Origin: Ramicandelaber brevisporus
Taxonomy: Eukaryota > Kickxellomycota > Ramicandelaberales > Ramicandelaberaceae
Assembly (NCBI GenBank): GCA_025201865.1
Contig: MU603176.1
Coordinates: 1-16,832 of the forward strand
Reading direction: 5' to 3'
Length of the DNA stretch: 16,832 nucleotides
The position numbers and the translations under genes are program-made. Below are positions 1 to 8,008 of the stretch, piece by piece. The stretch's first letter is position 1, and each line of letters opens with the position of its first letter. Under the pieces are notes generated by a model. The model was given only the letters and a program-made list of their open reading frames with translations, searched no databases and was not told the DNA's origin.

Positions 1-31
1 GCGATTCTGATGTTGCAGCCACAGGAACAAA

Positions 32-94
32 ATGGATGTCATGTCAGGAACAACGCTTGCTTCATGCAAACTGCTCCACTACAACACCAAATAA
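32..94 (+). promoter_or_regulatory. possible upstream ORF before the F-box gene
   Basis: An ATG at 32 opens a 20-codon frame ending in TAA at 92-94, 15 bases before the main start at 110. If the transcript begins upstream of 32, ribosomes would meet this short frame first, which could reduce translation of the F-box protein. The transcription start is not known, so this may be ordinary intergenic DNA. Confidence 0.25.
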
Positions 95-109
95 AACAGC
101 CTGCACAGG

Positions 110-1624
110 ATGACCACCGATCAGCGCCAGGAGTATGAACCTGTCGGCAGCGTGTTCGAGATTGCCAGTCTCCCGCTTGACCTGCAGCTCTACCTCGCCG
201 AATTCTTCACCTGTTCCGAGGCTGCCAAGCCGCTGACTGCTAGCTGGCTCTTCCACGACATTTTCTCCCGCGCTGTTTGGTACGAGATATGCGCGCACCA
301 TTTCAACTATTCAACTCATTCAATTCCTGAATCCGCACTGGAGCGTTACGGCCACCTCGTCCGTGTTCTGGACATTGGTACTATCCTCTGTTCAATTGAA
401 GGCTTGGCTCACTGGCTGCCAAATGTATCTACAATCAAGTATGGTGCTCAGTATCATGAGCCAACTCCAGTTTATCTCGAGGAGCTGGAGAAGCTCAGTG
501 GATTTAGAAACATGCAGCGACTCTACCTGTACATCAAACAGCTCGATCTAAGCATGGCTGAGAAGGTGGCCGAGTGGCTGAACGATTACTCGAGAAGCGG
601 CCATATCCGCACAGTCTACTTGTGCAAAGCACTTCCATTTGAGACAACTGAAATATGGCAGTATCTCGCACGTGATATTGACGATTTACGCCGTATTCGG
701 ACTGATCTGGTTCTGGAGAGTAAGGATCTAATTGTGGAGAAGAGTGTAGTGCACGCAACGGCGACAACCGCAGTTCGCTTGATATTGCGAAAACGGCTCG
801 GTACAGGCTGTTTTGGCGTGGATTCGAGTGTCATGTTTGGCGACTGGATGCTTTCGTTTCCTTGGCTTAAATGTCTTGAATTTACTGTGTGCTGCGCTGA
901 CAAAGCGAAGTATGACTTTACTGGATTTACACCTGACCGCTTTCCAAGTCTCAGAGAGTTAGGCTATAGACAACAGGATTTAGAGTGCTGCAAAGAGCAT
1001 GGTCGTCCAACCAGGCAAATCTTCTCGCACCAATGGCCATCCATTATGAAACTATCGTTGCTTGGCACAATCTCGTCGGATGATGCTGCCTACATTCTGG
1101 ATGCAGTTCCCAAACTTACTCATCTAGGTTATTGGTGCGATAAAATTGGTGAAGTTACTGAAGGTAGTGGTTACGACTTGGGTTTGCTGGCAATAAAGCT
1201 GCCGTTGCTTCAGCGATTGCAAATCATGGAGCAGAACACAGTCCGATTTAGTCCATCAGACGACGCGACTGGTTTGGCAGGCTATCAGAACATGCGACTC
1301 CACCATTTAGAACTCGATTGTCTGGATATTTCTGACGAGCTGGTTCAGTTTATGTTTCAAGGCTGTCCCGTGTTGCGGAAACTTGAGCTCTGTGATTGCA
1401 CGATTTCGCAAGATGTCTTGCAGCGTGCAATGGATATCAGCAAATCAACGCCATCAAGTCTTCGTGTGTATTCGCCAGCAATGCTATATGGGAATAGTGT
1501 TGGTGATGAGATTATCGATTTTGCAGCAGCCTTTGCCAATCTGGAGACGTTTTACATCAAAAACTTGGAGAAATGTGATCGAAAAATAGTAAAAGACAAG
1601 TATCCTTACTTAAGTTACACCTAA
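110..1624 (+). CDS. F-box / leucine-rich-repeat-like protein
   Basis: A continuous 504-residue frame with no intron. Residues about 20-60 (starting SLPLDLQLYLAEFF and ending near VWYEI) have the pattern of an F-box: LP at the start, a hydrophobic helix, then a W-containing end. The rest holds irregular leucine-rich segments of the form 'LxxLxL' (LKCLEFTVC, FPSLRELGY, VPKLTHLGY, LPLLQRLQI, MRLHHLELD, CPVLRKLELCDC, FANLETFYI), as in F-box/LRR substrate adaptors of SCF ubiquitin ligases. In that family the F-box binds Skp1 and the repeats bind a substrate; the substrate here cannot be told. The start at 110 is the first Met of the frame and precedes the F-box by about 20 residues. The gene converges with IMP4, with 114 bp between the stops. 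The F-box is degenerate, so an LRR-only protein is the alternative. Confidence 0.72.
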   Translation: MTTDQRQEYEPVGSVFEIASLPLDLQLYLAEFFTCSEAAKPLTASWLFHDIFSRAVWYEICAHHFNYSTHSIPESALERYGHLVRVLDIGTILCSIEGLAHWLPNVSTIKYGAQYHEPTPVYLEELEKLSGFRNMQRLYLYIKQLDLSMAEKVAEWLNDYSRSGHIRTVYLCKALPFETTEIWQYLARDIDDLRRIRTDLVLESKDLIVEKSVVHATATTAVRLILRKRLGTGCFGVDSSVMFGDWMLSFPWLKCLEFTVCCADKAKYDFTGFTPDRFPSLRELGYRQQDLECCKEHGRPTRQIFSHQWPSIMKLSLLGTISSDDAAYILDAVPKLTHLGYWCDKIGEVTEGSGYDLGLLAIKLPLLQRLQIMEQNTVRFSPSDDATGLAGYQNMRLHHLELDCLDISDELVQFMFQGCPVLRKLELCDCTISQDVLQRAMDISKSTPSSLRVYSPAMLYGNSVGDEIIDFAAAFANLETFYIKNLEKCDRKIVKDKYPYLSYT

Positions 1625-1738
1625 ATCGAATCATACAACAGTTAAAGCGCTGTTGAATTATGATTACTGGCTTTCACGAGCAAGCAAAACATCACTCATA
1701 AACACAGAATACATTCAAAATATATTTTAAACATGTAT

Positions 1739-2629
1739 CTAAAGTTGATCGCGCTTCTTTGCAGTGCGCATGTATGGCCGCAGAACCCATTCGACATCCG
1801 CATCTGCGTTATCCACTGTGCCCAATCTAATCTCATACGGCCGCATCTCAAAGCGCGGTCCGACTTCTGCCAGCTGAACCTCCTTGTGTCCAGTCTTGAC
1901 ATAAACGTGATGCCGGAACGAAATAAAGTCGCCATCATTGCTAAATGTCATCACTCGCTTGCTGTCCTCCTTTGCTGGCACTGGGAACAGGTACTTGAGA
2001 ACATTGTTGATTCGACCGCCAAGGCGCGATGAAAAGTTGTTGAAGATGAGATGCGGGAATGCCTCGGAGACTGTGCCTTGGTCCTTAATGTCGTGGCGCA
2101 GAACCACGTTAAACAAGGTGAACTTGACAGTTGGACCGTAGGGGAGATGGCACACGACCATTGAATCTGGCTGGCCACGAGTCTCGTGCAAAATGATCAA
2201 GTCTGTCACCTCGCTGTTGCGGCATGCATCCACAACTTCCTTAATCACGTAGCCACCACGATTGATGCGCTGAGAGCCCGGGAACACCAGTCGCATTTCT
2301 TTGGCAAACTGCTGCAAACGAGACGATGGGTCGCGGGATGTAGTGATAACAACTTTGGGGTCGAAAATGCCAGCACGAGCGTATTCATCATCAAGCTGGC
2401 TATCTGGAGCACCACGGGCATTTGGATCGTCTGATGATACCTGTGCTTCGTCGTACTGAAGGGCTTTGCTGAGCTCTTCGGACTCGGCCCGAAGTTCTGT
2501 CGGGATGGGCTTGCCTGTGGCGAGCGCCTCTTTGAGCTGCTGCTTCTTTTCGAAGATTGTTCGCTCTTTGGACTCGAGCGACTTTTTGTACAGATACTCT
2601 CTGCGAAGTCTGGCTTGACGTCTGATCAT
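1739..2629 (-). CDS. IMP4: U3 small nucleolar ribonucleoprotein Imp4 (Brix domain)
   Basis: The 296-residue product matches the Imp4 family over its whole length and is about the usual size (human about 291). The N-terminus MIRRQARLRREYLYKK is the characteristic basic helix. A Brix domain follows from about residue 90 (DPKVVITTSRDPSSRL) to about 270, including FPGSQRINRGGY, LPYGPTVKFTLFNVVLRHDI, FSSRLGGRINNVLKYLFPVP, ISFRHHVYVKT and VGPRFEMRPYEIRLG. Imp4 acts in the nucleolus with Imp3 and Mpp10 in the small-subunit processome and helps U3 snoRNA pair with pre-rRNA for 18S maturation. The start is set by family alignment at the first Met. There is no intron. It is divergent from the DUF2039 gene and may share control elements with it. 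Confidence 0.96.
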   Translation of the reverse strand: MIRRQARLRREYLYKKSLESKERTIFEKKQQLKEALATGKPIPTELRAESEELSKALQYDEAQVSSDDPNARGAPDSQLDDEYARAGIFDPKVVITTSRDPSSRLQQFAKEMRLVFPGSQRINRGGYVIKEVVDACRNSEVTDLIILHETRGQPDSMVVCHLPYGPTVKFTLFNVVLRHDIKDQGTVSEAFPHLIFNNFSSRLGGRINNVLKYLFPVPAKEDSKRVMTFSNDGDFISFRHHVYVKTGHKEVQLAEVGPRFEMRPYEIRLGTVDNADADVEWVLRPYMRTAKKRDQL

Positions 2630-2963
2630 GTGTCTGTGTCTGTGTCTGCTGTTGATCTGCTGTAATCTGGCCGCTTACTATTTTTTTGCTAGTTTGTTTT
2701 TTTTATTATTCTGTTGTTTCTTTTGGAGTGTTTATTTCTGCTGGGAAAAGAGTTCCTTTTGAATACGCCTCCTCCTACCAAATCCATTTAATAAATCACA
2801 AGCCAGCGGTATCGAGTGCTGTTCTTGGTGATCGACTGCTTGTTTGTTGACCAACGACTGCCACAACCTAATCTAGCAGCATCTCCAGTATACCACCAAC
2901 CTCCTGCCACACACCTCCACCCCTCTCCCCTCTCCCCTAGCTACCAACAGTCGAATCAACAAC
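2630..2963. promoter_or_regulatory. shared divergent upstream region of IMP4 and the DUF2039 gene
   Basis: This 334-bp gap separates two divergent starts, so it should hold both promoters. Next to IMP4 is a short TGTGTC repeat (2631-2648). The centre (about 2680-2715) is rich in T runs. The side towards the DUF2039 gene is C-rich and pyrimidine-rich (2885-2940). I see no unambiguous TATA box. The 18-base segment at 2862-2879 recurs exactly at 3050-3067, directly before the second ATG of the DUF2039 gene. A GT-AG intron from 2888 to 3067 in the leader is possible. Confidence 0.5.
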
Positions 2964-3151
2964 ATGGCCGGTTCATTGAGCAGCACCAAGAAGGGTGGCC
3001 AAAAGTACCAAAACACTGTGGCCTTCTACCACAACAAGGGCTCGACACGCACAACCTAATCTAGCAGATGGCCGGTTCATTGAGCAGCACCAAGAAGGGT
3101 GGCCAAAAGTACCAAAACACTGTGGCCTTCTACCACAACAAGGGCTCGACA
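2964..3151 (+). repeat. 104-bp-spaced duplication of the start of the DUF2039 gene
   Basis: The 84 bases 2964-3047 (ATG plus 27 codons) recur exactly at 3068-3151. Between them lie two unmatched bases and then 18 bases (3050-3067) copied from 2862-2879. Relative to the first copy, the second lacks the 84 bases 2880-2963. The first copy is a dead end: its ATG opens a 31-codon frame closed by TAA at 3057-3059. Only the second copy runs on into the full protein. The pattern looks like a local template switch, or like an assembly join of two alleles differing by an 84-base leader segment. Confidence 0.9.
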
Positions 3152-3734
3152 AAGACCAAAAACATTCTCGACAGCCCTGTAACCGGTTTATGCGCTCATT
3201 GCACCGATGTGATCCTTTGGCGCAAAAAGTTCCGCAAGTACAAACCACTCACTCAGCCTGGCAAATGCATAGAATGCCATCAGCGCACGATTAAGAGTGC
3301 ATATCATGTGCTGTGCCAGGGATGCGCAACCAAGAAGGGTGTGTGTGCAAAGTGCAGAAACCAGGGCGAGACGTTGGAGATTTTGTCAGAGAAGACGCGG
3401 TTGGCCGAAGAGGCTGCCTTGGAGAAGAGCGTAGAGTCTGCACTGTCAGTCATGACCGAGCGCATGCGGAGATCGTGCCGGAGGAAGTTGGATCGTGGAC
3501 AAATCGAGCCAGAACAGGTTGTCAAGATGGGCAAGAATGATGCGGAGATCGTGCCGGAGGAAGTTGGATCGTGGACAAATCGAGCCAGAACAGGTTGTCA
3601 AGATGGGCAAGAATGCCGCGGCGCTCAAGGATGACATGTGGGACTTTAGTGACGACGAAGATGAAGATGACGGTGACGAAGATGAGGAGGATGGCGATGG
3701 TAGCGCTGATGAAGAAGACTCCGATGACGAGTGA
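3068..3734 (+). CDS. DUF2039 / C9orf85-like zinc-binding protein, probably with one intron (3518-3593)
   Basis: The frame from 3068 encodes a small basic protein with four CxxC pairs at residues 42-45, 67-70, 83-86 and 93-96, and the family block WRKKFRKYKPLTQPGKCIEC then SAYHVLCQGC. This matches the eukaryotic DUF2039 (human C9orf85) family, a presumed zinc-binding protein of unknown function. Read unspliced, the frame passes into a second copy of a 76-bp repeat, shifts, and stops at 3634 (188 residues) with an unrelated tail. If 3518-3593 is removed, exon 1 (3068-3517, 150 codons, phase 0) joins exon 2 (3594-3734). The protein is then 196 residues, ending in a basic segment, WDF and a long Asp/Glu-rich tail. 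I favour the spliced or single-unit form because the acidic tail lies in the matching frame. Alternatives are a truncated allele or an assembly duplication. Confidence 0.8.
3464..3615 (+). repeat. perfect 76-bp tandem duplication inside the DUF2039 coding region
   Basis: Bases 3464-3539 are repeated without a difference at 3540-3615, and the flanking bases do not extend the match. Because 76 is not a multiple of three, the extra unit shifts the reading frame. Each unit contains one AGGT (3516-3519 and 3592-3595). The complete identity means the event is very recent or is an assembly artefact. Confidence 0.95.
3518..3593 (+). other. putative 76-nt GT-AG intron created by the tandem duplication
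   Basis: The segment starts with GTTGTC after CAG and ends with AACAG before GT. It is exactly one repeat unit long, so splicing it out rejoins the reading frame seamlessly at codon 150/151. The donor is weak after position 2, and I see no clear CTRAY branch point near the acceptor, so efficient splicing is uncertain. Confidence 0.4.
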
Positions 3735-4443
3735 CTTGCGCCAAAGAATCAATGAAGTCGACAGCCTTTTCTCTCTATTAAAACTGTTGCCGTTTTTGGG
3801 CATTGGTGACAGGAAAAATGGCAACAACTCGATGGGTGATACATTAAACATATTAGACATTGTGTGTAACCTTTAATCAAGTCAAGTCTTTTTCTTTTTC
3901 TCTTTCTCTGCTTGTCGTAGTCCCATTTACAATAATGGTTCATTTGATAGAGGGTTACATTGCAGCTTTCGCGGTCTTGAAGAATCGTCTCGATGAGGCT
4001 GATTCCGGAAATTGATTGAGGCATTTTGAAGCGCTCTGACTGTAGGCTCCACCGAGAGAAACAGAAAGCCTCAAGGGTACTCACATAGACATGTGTGTGA
4101 GCGTGGATGTGTGTGTGGATGTGAGTGTGGTGTTTGTGCATCGATTATTTTCGATATGCACTTCATTTCCTAAAAATGCTTGCCGGTCAGCCCCAGTCTC
4201 CCTTTTCTGACTTCGTTCCTTTACTCCACTCTCGTGTGGGCATGCCTGTAGCAAGTCACAGTTGGCATGCAATGTTGGTTGAGGCTGCAAGGACTGGGGC
4301 CGGCCCGTCACGGAGGGAGGGTAGGCGGCATGGCTATGTGGGATAGAGATAGAGAGAAAGAAAATGACAGAACGAGTGGGTGAGCGAGTGAGAGAATGAC
4401 ATGAGGAAAGAGATAGGGGGAGGCGAGGTGAGGGTCGGGGATG
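3735..4443. other. 3' flank of the DUF2039 gene and noncoding stretch
   Basis: No convincing gene. Bases 3735-3880 are probable 3' UTR. Bases 3925-4080 form an island of mixed-complexity sequence. On the minus strand it is open and could encode a short peptide starting MPQSISGISLIETIL, of no family I recognise. A good donor-like GTGAGT lies on the minus strand at 4082-4087. Bases 4085-4140 are GT/GA-rich. From 4300 to 4440 the + strand is strongly purine-rich and has several ATGs, in contrast with the next region. Confidence 0.4.
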
Positions 4444-4525
4444 TAATATCTGTCCGTCCTTCTGTTTCCTCTTGCTCTGCACGCACACACACACACACAC
4501 CCTGTCATTTTCTCTCTCTATCTCT
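4345..4525. repeat. imperfect inverted repeat flanking the purine-to-pyrimidine switch
   Basis: The 26-base purine arm 4345-4370 is the reverse complement of 4502-4525 apart from a two-base length difference. The arms are separated by about 131 bases that include an (AC)n run at 4481-4500. Both arms are low in complexity (GA/CT), but each also carries the unique segment AAAATGACAG or its complement. A hairpin or a remnant of an inverted duplication is possible. Confidence 0.6.
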
Positions 4526-6285
4526 CGCCAACAAAAAAAGCACAAGAAAATTACATTGTCAAATATTGCACGTCCTGGCTTTGTTATTACAGCTTGCCAA
4601 CCCTGTTCCATTTCCATTCTCGCCTACATAAATTACATACAATCCGTGTACCCTTTCGTTGGATCCAATCAAGCCTTGATCAGACTCGTATCCATTCATC
4701 ATCGAACTCACTGCTTATAGATACCCATCTGTTTTGTTTTTTTTGTTTCTGCTTTTCTGTTTGCTTCATTGCTTTCGCTGCGCTGCGCTGCCGTTACACC
4801 ATAGACTTTGTGACCAGGTTCACATATCGCCATATTTAGAATTTGACCGCGCTGGCCATTGTCTCCCAGCCGTGCACAGAGAATAAAACTGCGAGCGCGC
4901 ACTAAACCGTGCATTTGCACCAATTTCCTCCCGTTTGCCTTTCCATCCTCCATCTTCATTCCTCTCTGTCTCTGTCTCCCTGTCTCTCCTACTCTTTGTC
5001 TCTCCTACTCTTTGTCTCTCCCTGTCTCTCCCTGTCGCGAGCGCACCAAGCCAAGCACAAAAAGTCTGCTAGTAGTAGTGACGTAGACAGATATATAGTA
5101 ACCCGGACCATTCCGTGCCATCCTGTTGAATCCTCCTACTTGTTTCTTCCCTCCTACCCTCTTATTATTCCCCCCTCATCCATTCATCAAGTCACAACAC
5201 AATTTTGCTTTATCATCCAAGCAGATTTCATCTCAATACTCAGACTCGAGCCATCTTGATCAGCCCTCCAACTGTTATTTGTTTGAGCCAATTTTATCAG
5301 CCACTCATCGAAAAGTCCGCTATTTTGGTACGCTTTCTCGCGGCTGCGGTTTGGTGATTGGTCCCATCTCGCATTTGATACAATTCCTGCTCTATTTTTC
5401 TCTTTCTCTCTTCTCTTTCTTCCCGCCTTTCTTCCCGTCCTTCTTTCCCTTCTTCCTTCCGTCTTTTTACTCTCGGCGTGAGATTGATATTATCAGTCTA
5501 GCCCTTCCATCTGCGTTCCTACTGCCTTCTGCTAGTTTCCTTTCCTTTCCTTTCACGCTGCATATCCGTTTTCATTTTCCACGCTGATTACATCCCTTCC
5601 ACTTGGTTTCAGTTGGTTGTGACACAGAACAGCGCTTGTCACATTCACATCACCGCCCCATCGCCACCACTCCGTCATACCACCCCATAGAAAAGGGAAA
5701 GATAATAAAACAAAAACTCAGCTCTCACATAACCACGTTGTTAGTGTTGCCTTGCGCTAGTGTGTGATTCGTTCACTGTCGATATTGCGATATATCGGTT
5801 CATTTGTAGCCCTTTCGCACACACTCTCTTTCTCTCTGTTGGTGCATTTTTTTTGGTGTTGCCGCTCAACCTGCCCGACGATCATCGGACATCCATCCAT
5901 CCTTTTCTTTTCAATCACTCATTCTCTCGGTGTCATTGACTTTTATACTCTGTCTTTTTCTGGCTTTCTCAGCGACTCAAGCACTGAAAAGAGTTCATTT
6001 GCACACCACCATCACACAACAACCTACAAATACCCTCTTACACTTTAACCACGTTGTCATCACATAAAGAGACGACAGCACTATACATTGTCCCTTTTGT
6101 CCCTCATCCAAACACATTTTCCCACACTCCGCTCATACCTTTCTTACCAACCAGCTAATCAGCCAACCAGCCAACCCCCTCGTTACCACAAACATTCCAA
6201 GTCTTTGTCACCGCACACCCACTCACCCACTCATCCACTCATCCACTCACATACTCACATACTCATCCACTCGTTCTCGTTGCAG
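4444..6285 (+). other. ATG-free region, probable promoter plus long first leader exon of the velvet gene
   Basis: Reading every line from 4444 to 6285 I find no ATG on the + strand, although A, T and G are all present throughout. ATGs are frequent just upstream (4330-4443) and resume at 6298, 13 bases past a consensus splice donor. This is expected if much of the segment is transcribed 5' UTR kept free of upstream starts. It is pyrimidine-rich, with a CT-rich repeat block at 4965-5037, a TTTC/TTCC tract at 5391-5475, and 10-base CACTCATC-like repeats at 6221-6272. The transcription start is not determined; part of the stretch must be promoter. Confidence 0.55.
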
Positions 6286-7410
6286 GTAAGTTTACACATG
6301 CATTCGATGTGAATCTCCTTTTTCCGCAAAGGGTTTACCCGAGCATTCCGTTTCCCGCCTTCCTCGTCTCCAATCACCCGTCATCTCTCCTCCTTCTCCT
6401 CCCCCCATCCGTGTTCCGTGCTGCTGGGTACCTTGCCCAGTTTCCTTGATTCTCTCAGCAGCGCGGTCTGGTGATTTGTTCCTCTTTGTTTCTCTCTGTT
6501 GCTGTTGCTGTTGCTGTTGTTGTTTTTGTTGTTTGGTTGCTCTGATTTGTGCGACATTACACACAAACCCACTTGACTGCGCCAACACTTGCCAGAACAA
6601 ACACACATGGTCAATTAACTTCCGAAGTTCCCAAATTGTCTTGAAATCCCCGCTCCCCTTCCTTCCTTTCTTTGCATCCACCGACCTACTGGGTTTGGAA
6701 GCCACTTTACACATACATACACGTATACACTTTCCCACATCCACCCACATTCACATCCGTATCAACGTTCGCATATACACATACACTCGTTCACACTCGT
6801 TCACACATACACCACATTCATATTTCCTTCTACTCAAACCACCAGTGTGCACATCGTTTCCGCCTCTACTTTATCCTTCAATCCCTTTTTTATTTAGGTT
6901 TCTTTCTTTCTTTCTTTCTTTCTCGATCCCAACAATCGCACATTTACTCTCTCTCTCTGTTTCTCTAATTCTGCCGACCACATCCAACACATTGCCCTGA
7001 CCAAGCGCCATTTCCACTTCATTCCCCCCCCAATCACACACCACACTCCACACATCGCCGATCGATCACTTGCACACTCTTCGCCCCAGACATTTCTTGG
7101 CACGGTCTTGTTTCTTCTTCCTTTCTTTCTTCCTTTGTTTCCTCCTTATTCTCCTCTTTTGTTTGCCTTTCGCACATTTACTCTCCTTATACATTCACTC
7201 ATTTTTAGACCTAGTTTCTCCTCTATCATTTCTGATTTTACTCGATTTGGCGACGGCCCTCTCCCCCATCCGATCGCCGGTAATTTGCTTGGGACTGAAG
7301 AACACTAACTGACTGACTGACTATCTAACTGACTGACTTGGCCTACGATGCATTATTGCCTTTTTAATACCTGTTGTTGATACCGTTTGTTATTCTTCTC
7401 GTTCAAACAG
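6286..7410 (+). other. 5' UTR intron of the velvet gene
   Basis: The donor is CAG|GTAAGT at 6283-6291, a full consensus. The proposed acceptor is CAAACAG ending at 7410. From 7300 to 7410 there is no other AG. The start of that zone (7305-7337) holds seven overlapping CTRAC motifs (two CTAAC, five CTGAC) that could serve as branch points 70-100 bases upstream. The interval contains at least four ATGs, which splicing would remove. It also contains microsatellites: GTTGCT repeats at 6498-6522, TTCT repeats at 6899-6924, and an acceptor-like TTTATTTAG at 6889-6897 that might be used instead. The 1.1-kb length is long for a fungal intron, but such introns occur in leaders of developmental regulators. 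Confidence 0.7.
7305..7337 (+). repeat. array of seven overlapping CTRAC motifs
   Basis: An ACTGACTG-type tandem repeat interrupted by two CTAAC elements gives CTAAC at 7305 and 7325, and CTGAC at 7309, 7313, 7317, 7329 and 7333. It lies in the leader intron where a branch point is expected, but the spacing to the AG is longer than typical. Confidence 0.6.
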
Positions 7411-7648
7411 AGCACTGGTTGCTCTCTTCACACACAAACACACACACACACGCACACGCTTGCTTCAGCTTGACTCCGCTTTCCTACCCTATTCCCATAC
7501 CTTGCCGGCTCTCTCTACCCTGGGGACTCTATACAGAAGGTCCACAGCAATCACTCGTTTGTTCACTCACTCGCTCACTCACCCATACACTCACACATAC
7601 ACAACGCGAACGCAAATCTAAACAGTTGATTGACCAAAAAAGAGAGAA
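7411..7648 (+). other. second leader exon of the velvet gene
   Basis: These 238 bases lie between the proposed acceptor and the start codon and contain no ATG. They are CA/CT-rich, with CA repeats at 7429-7458 and a CACTCA-type repeat at 7563-7602, ending AAAAAGAGAGAA before the ATG at 7649. Confidence 0.6.
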
Positions 7649-7974
7649 ATGAGCCGACAAAAGCAGCAGCAACAACAACAACAACCGCCCTTCTTGACAC
7701 CTGGCTCGACAGCGGCAGCGGCAACAACAGCAACAACAGCCACAGCACTTCAAGCGAACAGCAGCATAGTTGGTGATCAACTGGCTCCTCTTCAACAACG
7801 ACAACCTGTGCCGCAATCTGCAACTGCGACAACGACAGCTACAGCGACGACAAACAGTGGAATGGTTATGGCAGCGACACACAGTGGAATGGCTACGACG
7901 AACACTACGTCAGCAACAGCATCGGTATTGGGGTTGACTGCGCCACATCTGCTGCTACCCAGCCATATCCAGAC

Positions 7975-8008
<34 letters not shown>

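Noticed and set aside
3970-4030. Resemblance to U4 snRNA (AGCTTT start, ATCGT, then ATGAGG...CCGGA like the U4 kink-turn).
   Set aside because: The 5' bases do not keep the U4 segment that must pair with U6 (TTTGCGC is replaced by TTTCGCG and the following bases differ), and there is no Sm site or conserved stem I. Treated as chance.
6221-6272. Regularly spaced short repeats that might suggest a CRISPR array.
   Set aside because: Units are about 10 bases with no unique spacers, in a eukaryotic leader region; this is a simple minisatellite.
4081-7000. Several long open frames (for example 4081-4617 minus, 5126-5587 plus, 6446-7000 plus).
   Set aside because: They consist of microsatellite and pyrimidine-tract translation (Phe/Ser/Leu/His/Thr runs), often begin at non-ATG codons, and match no family.
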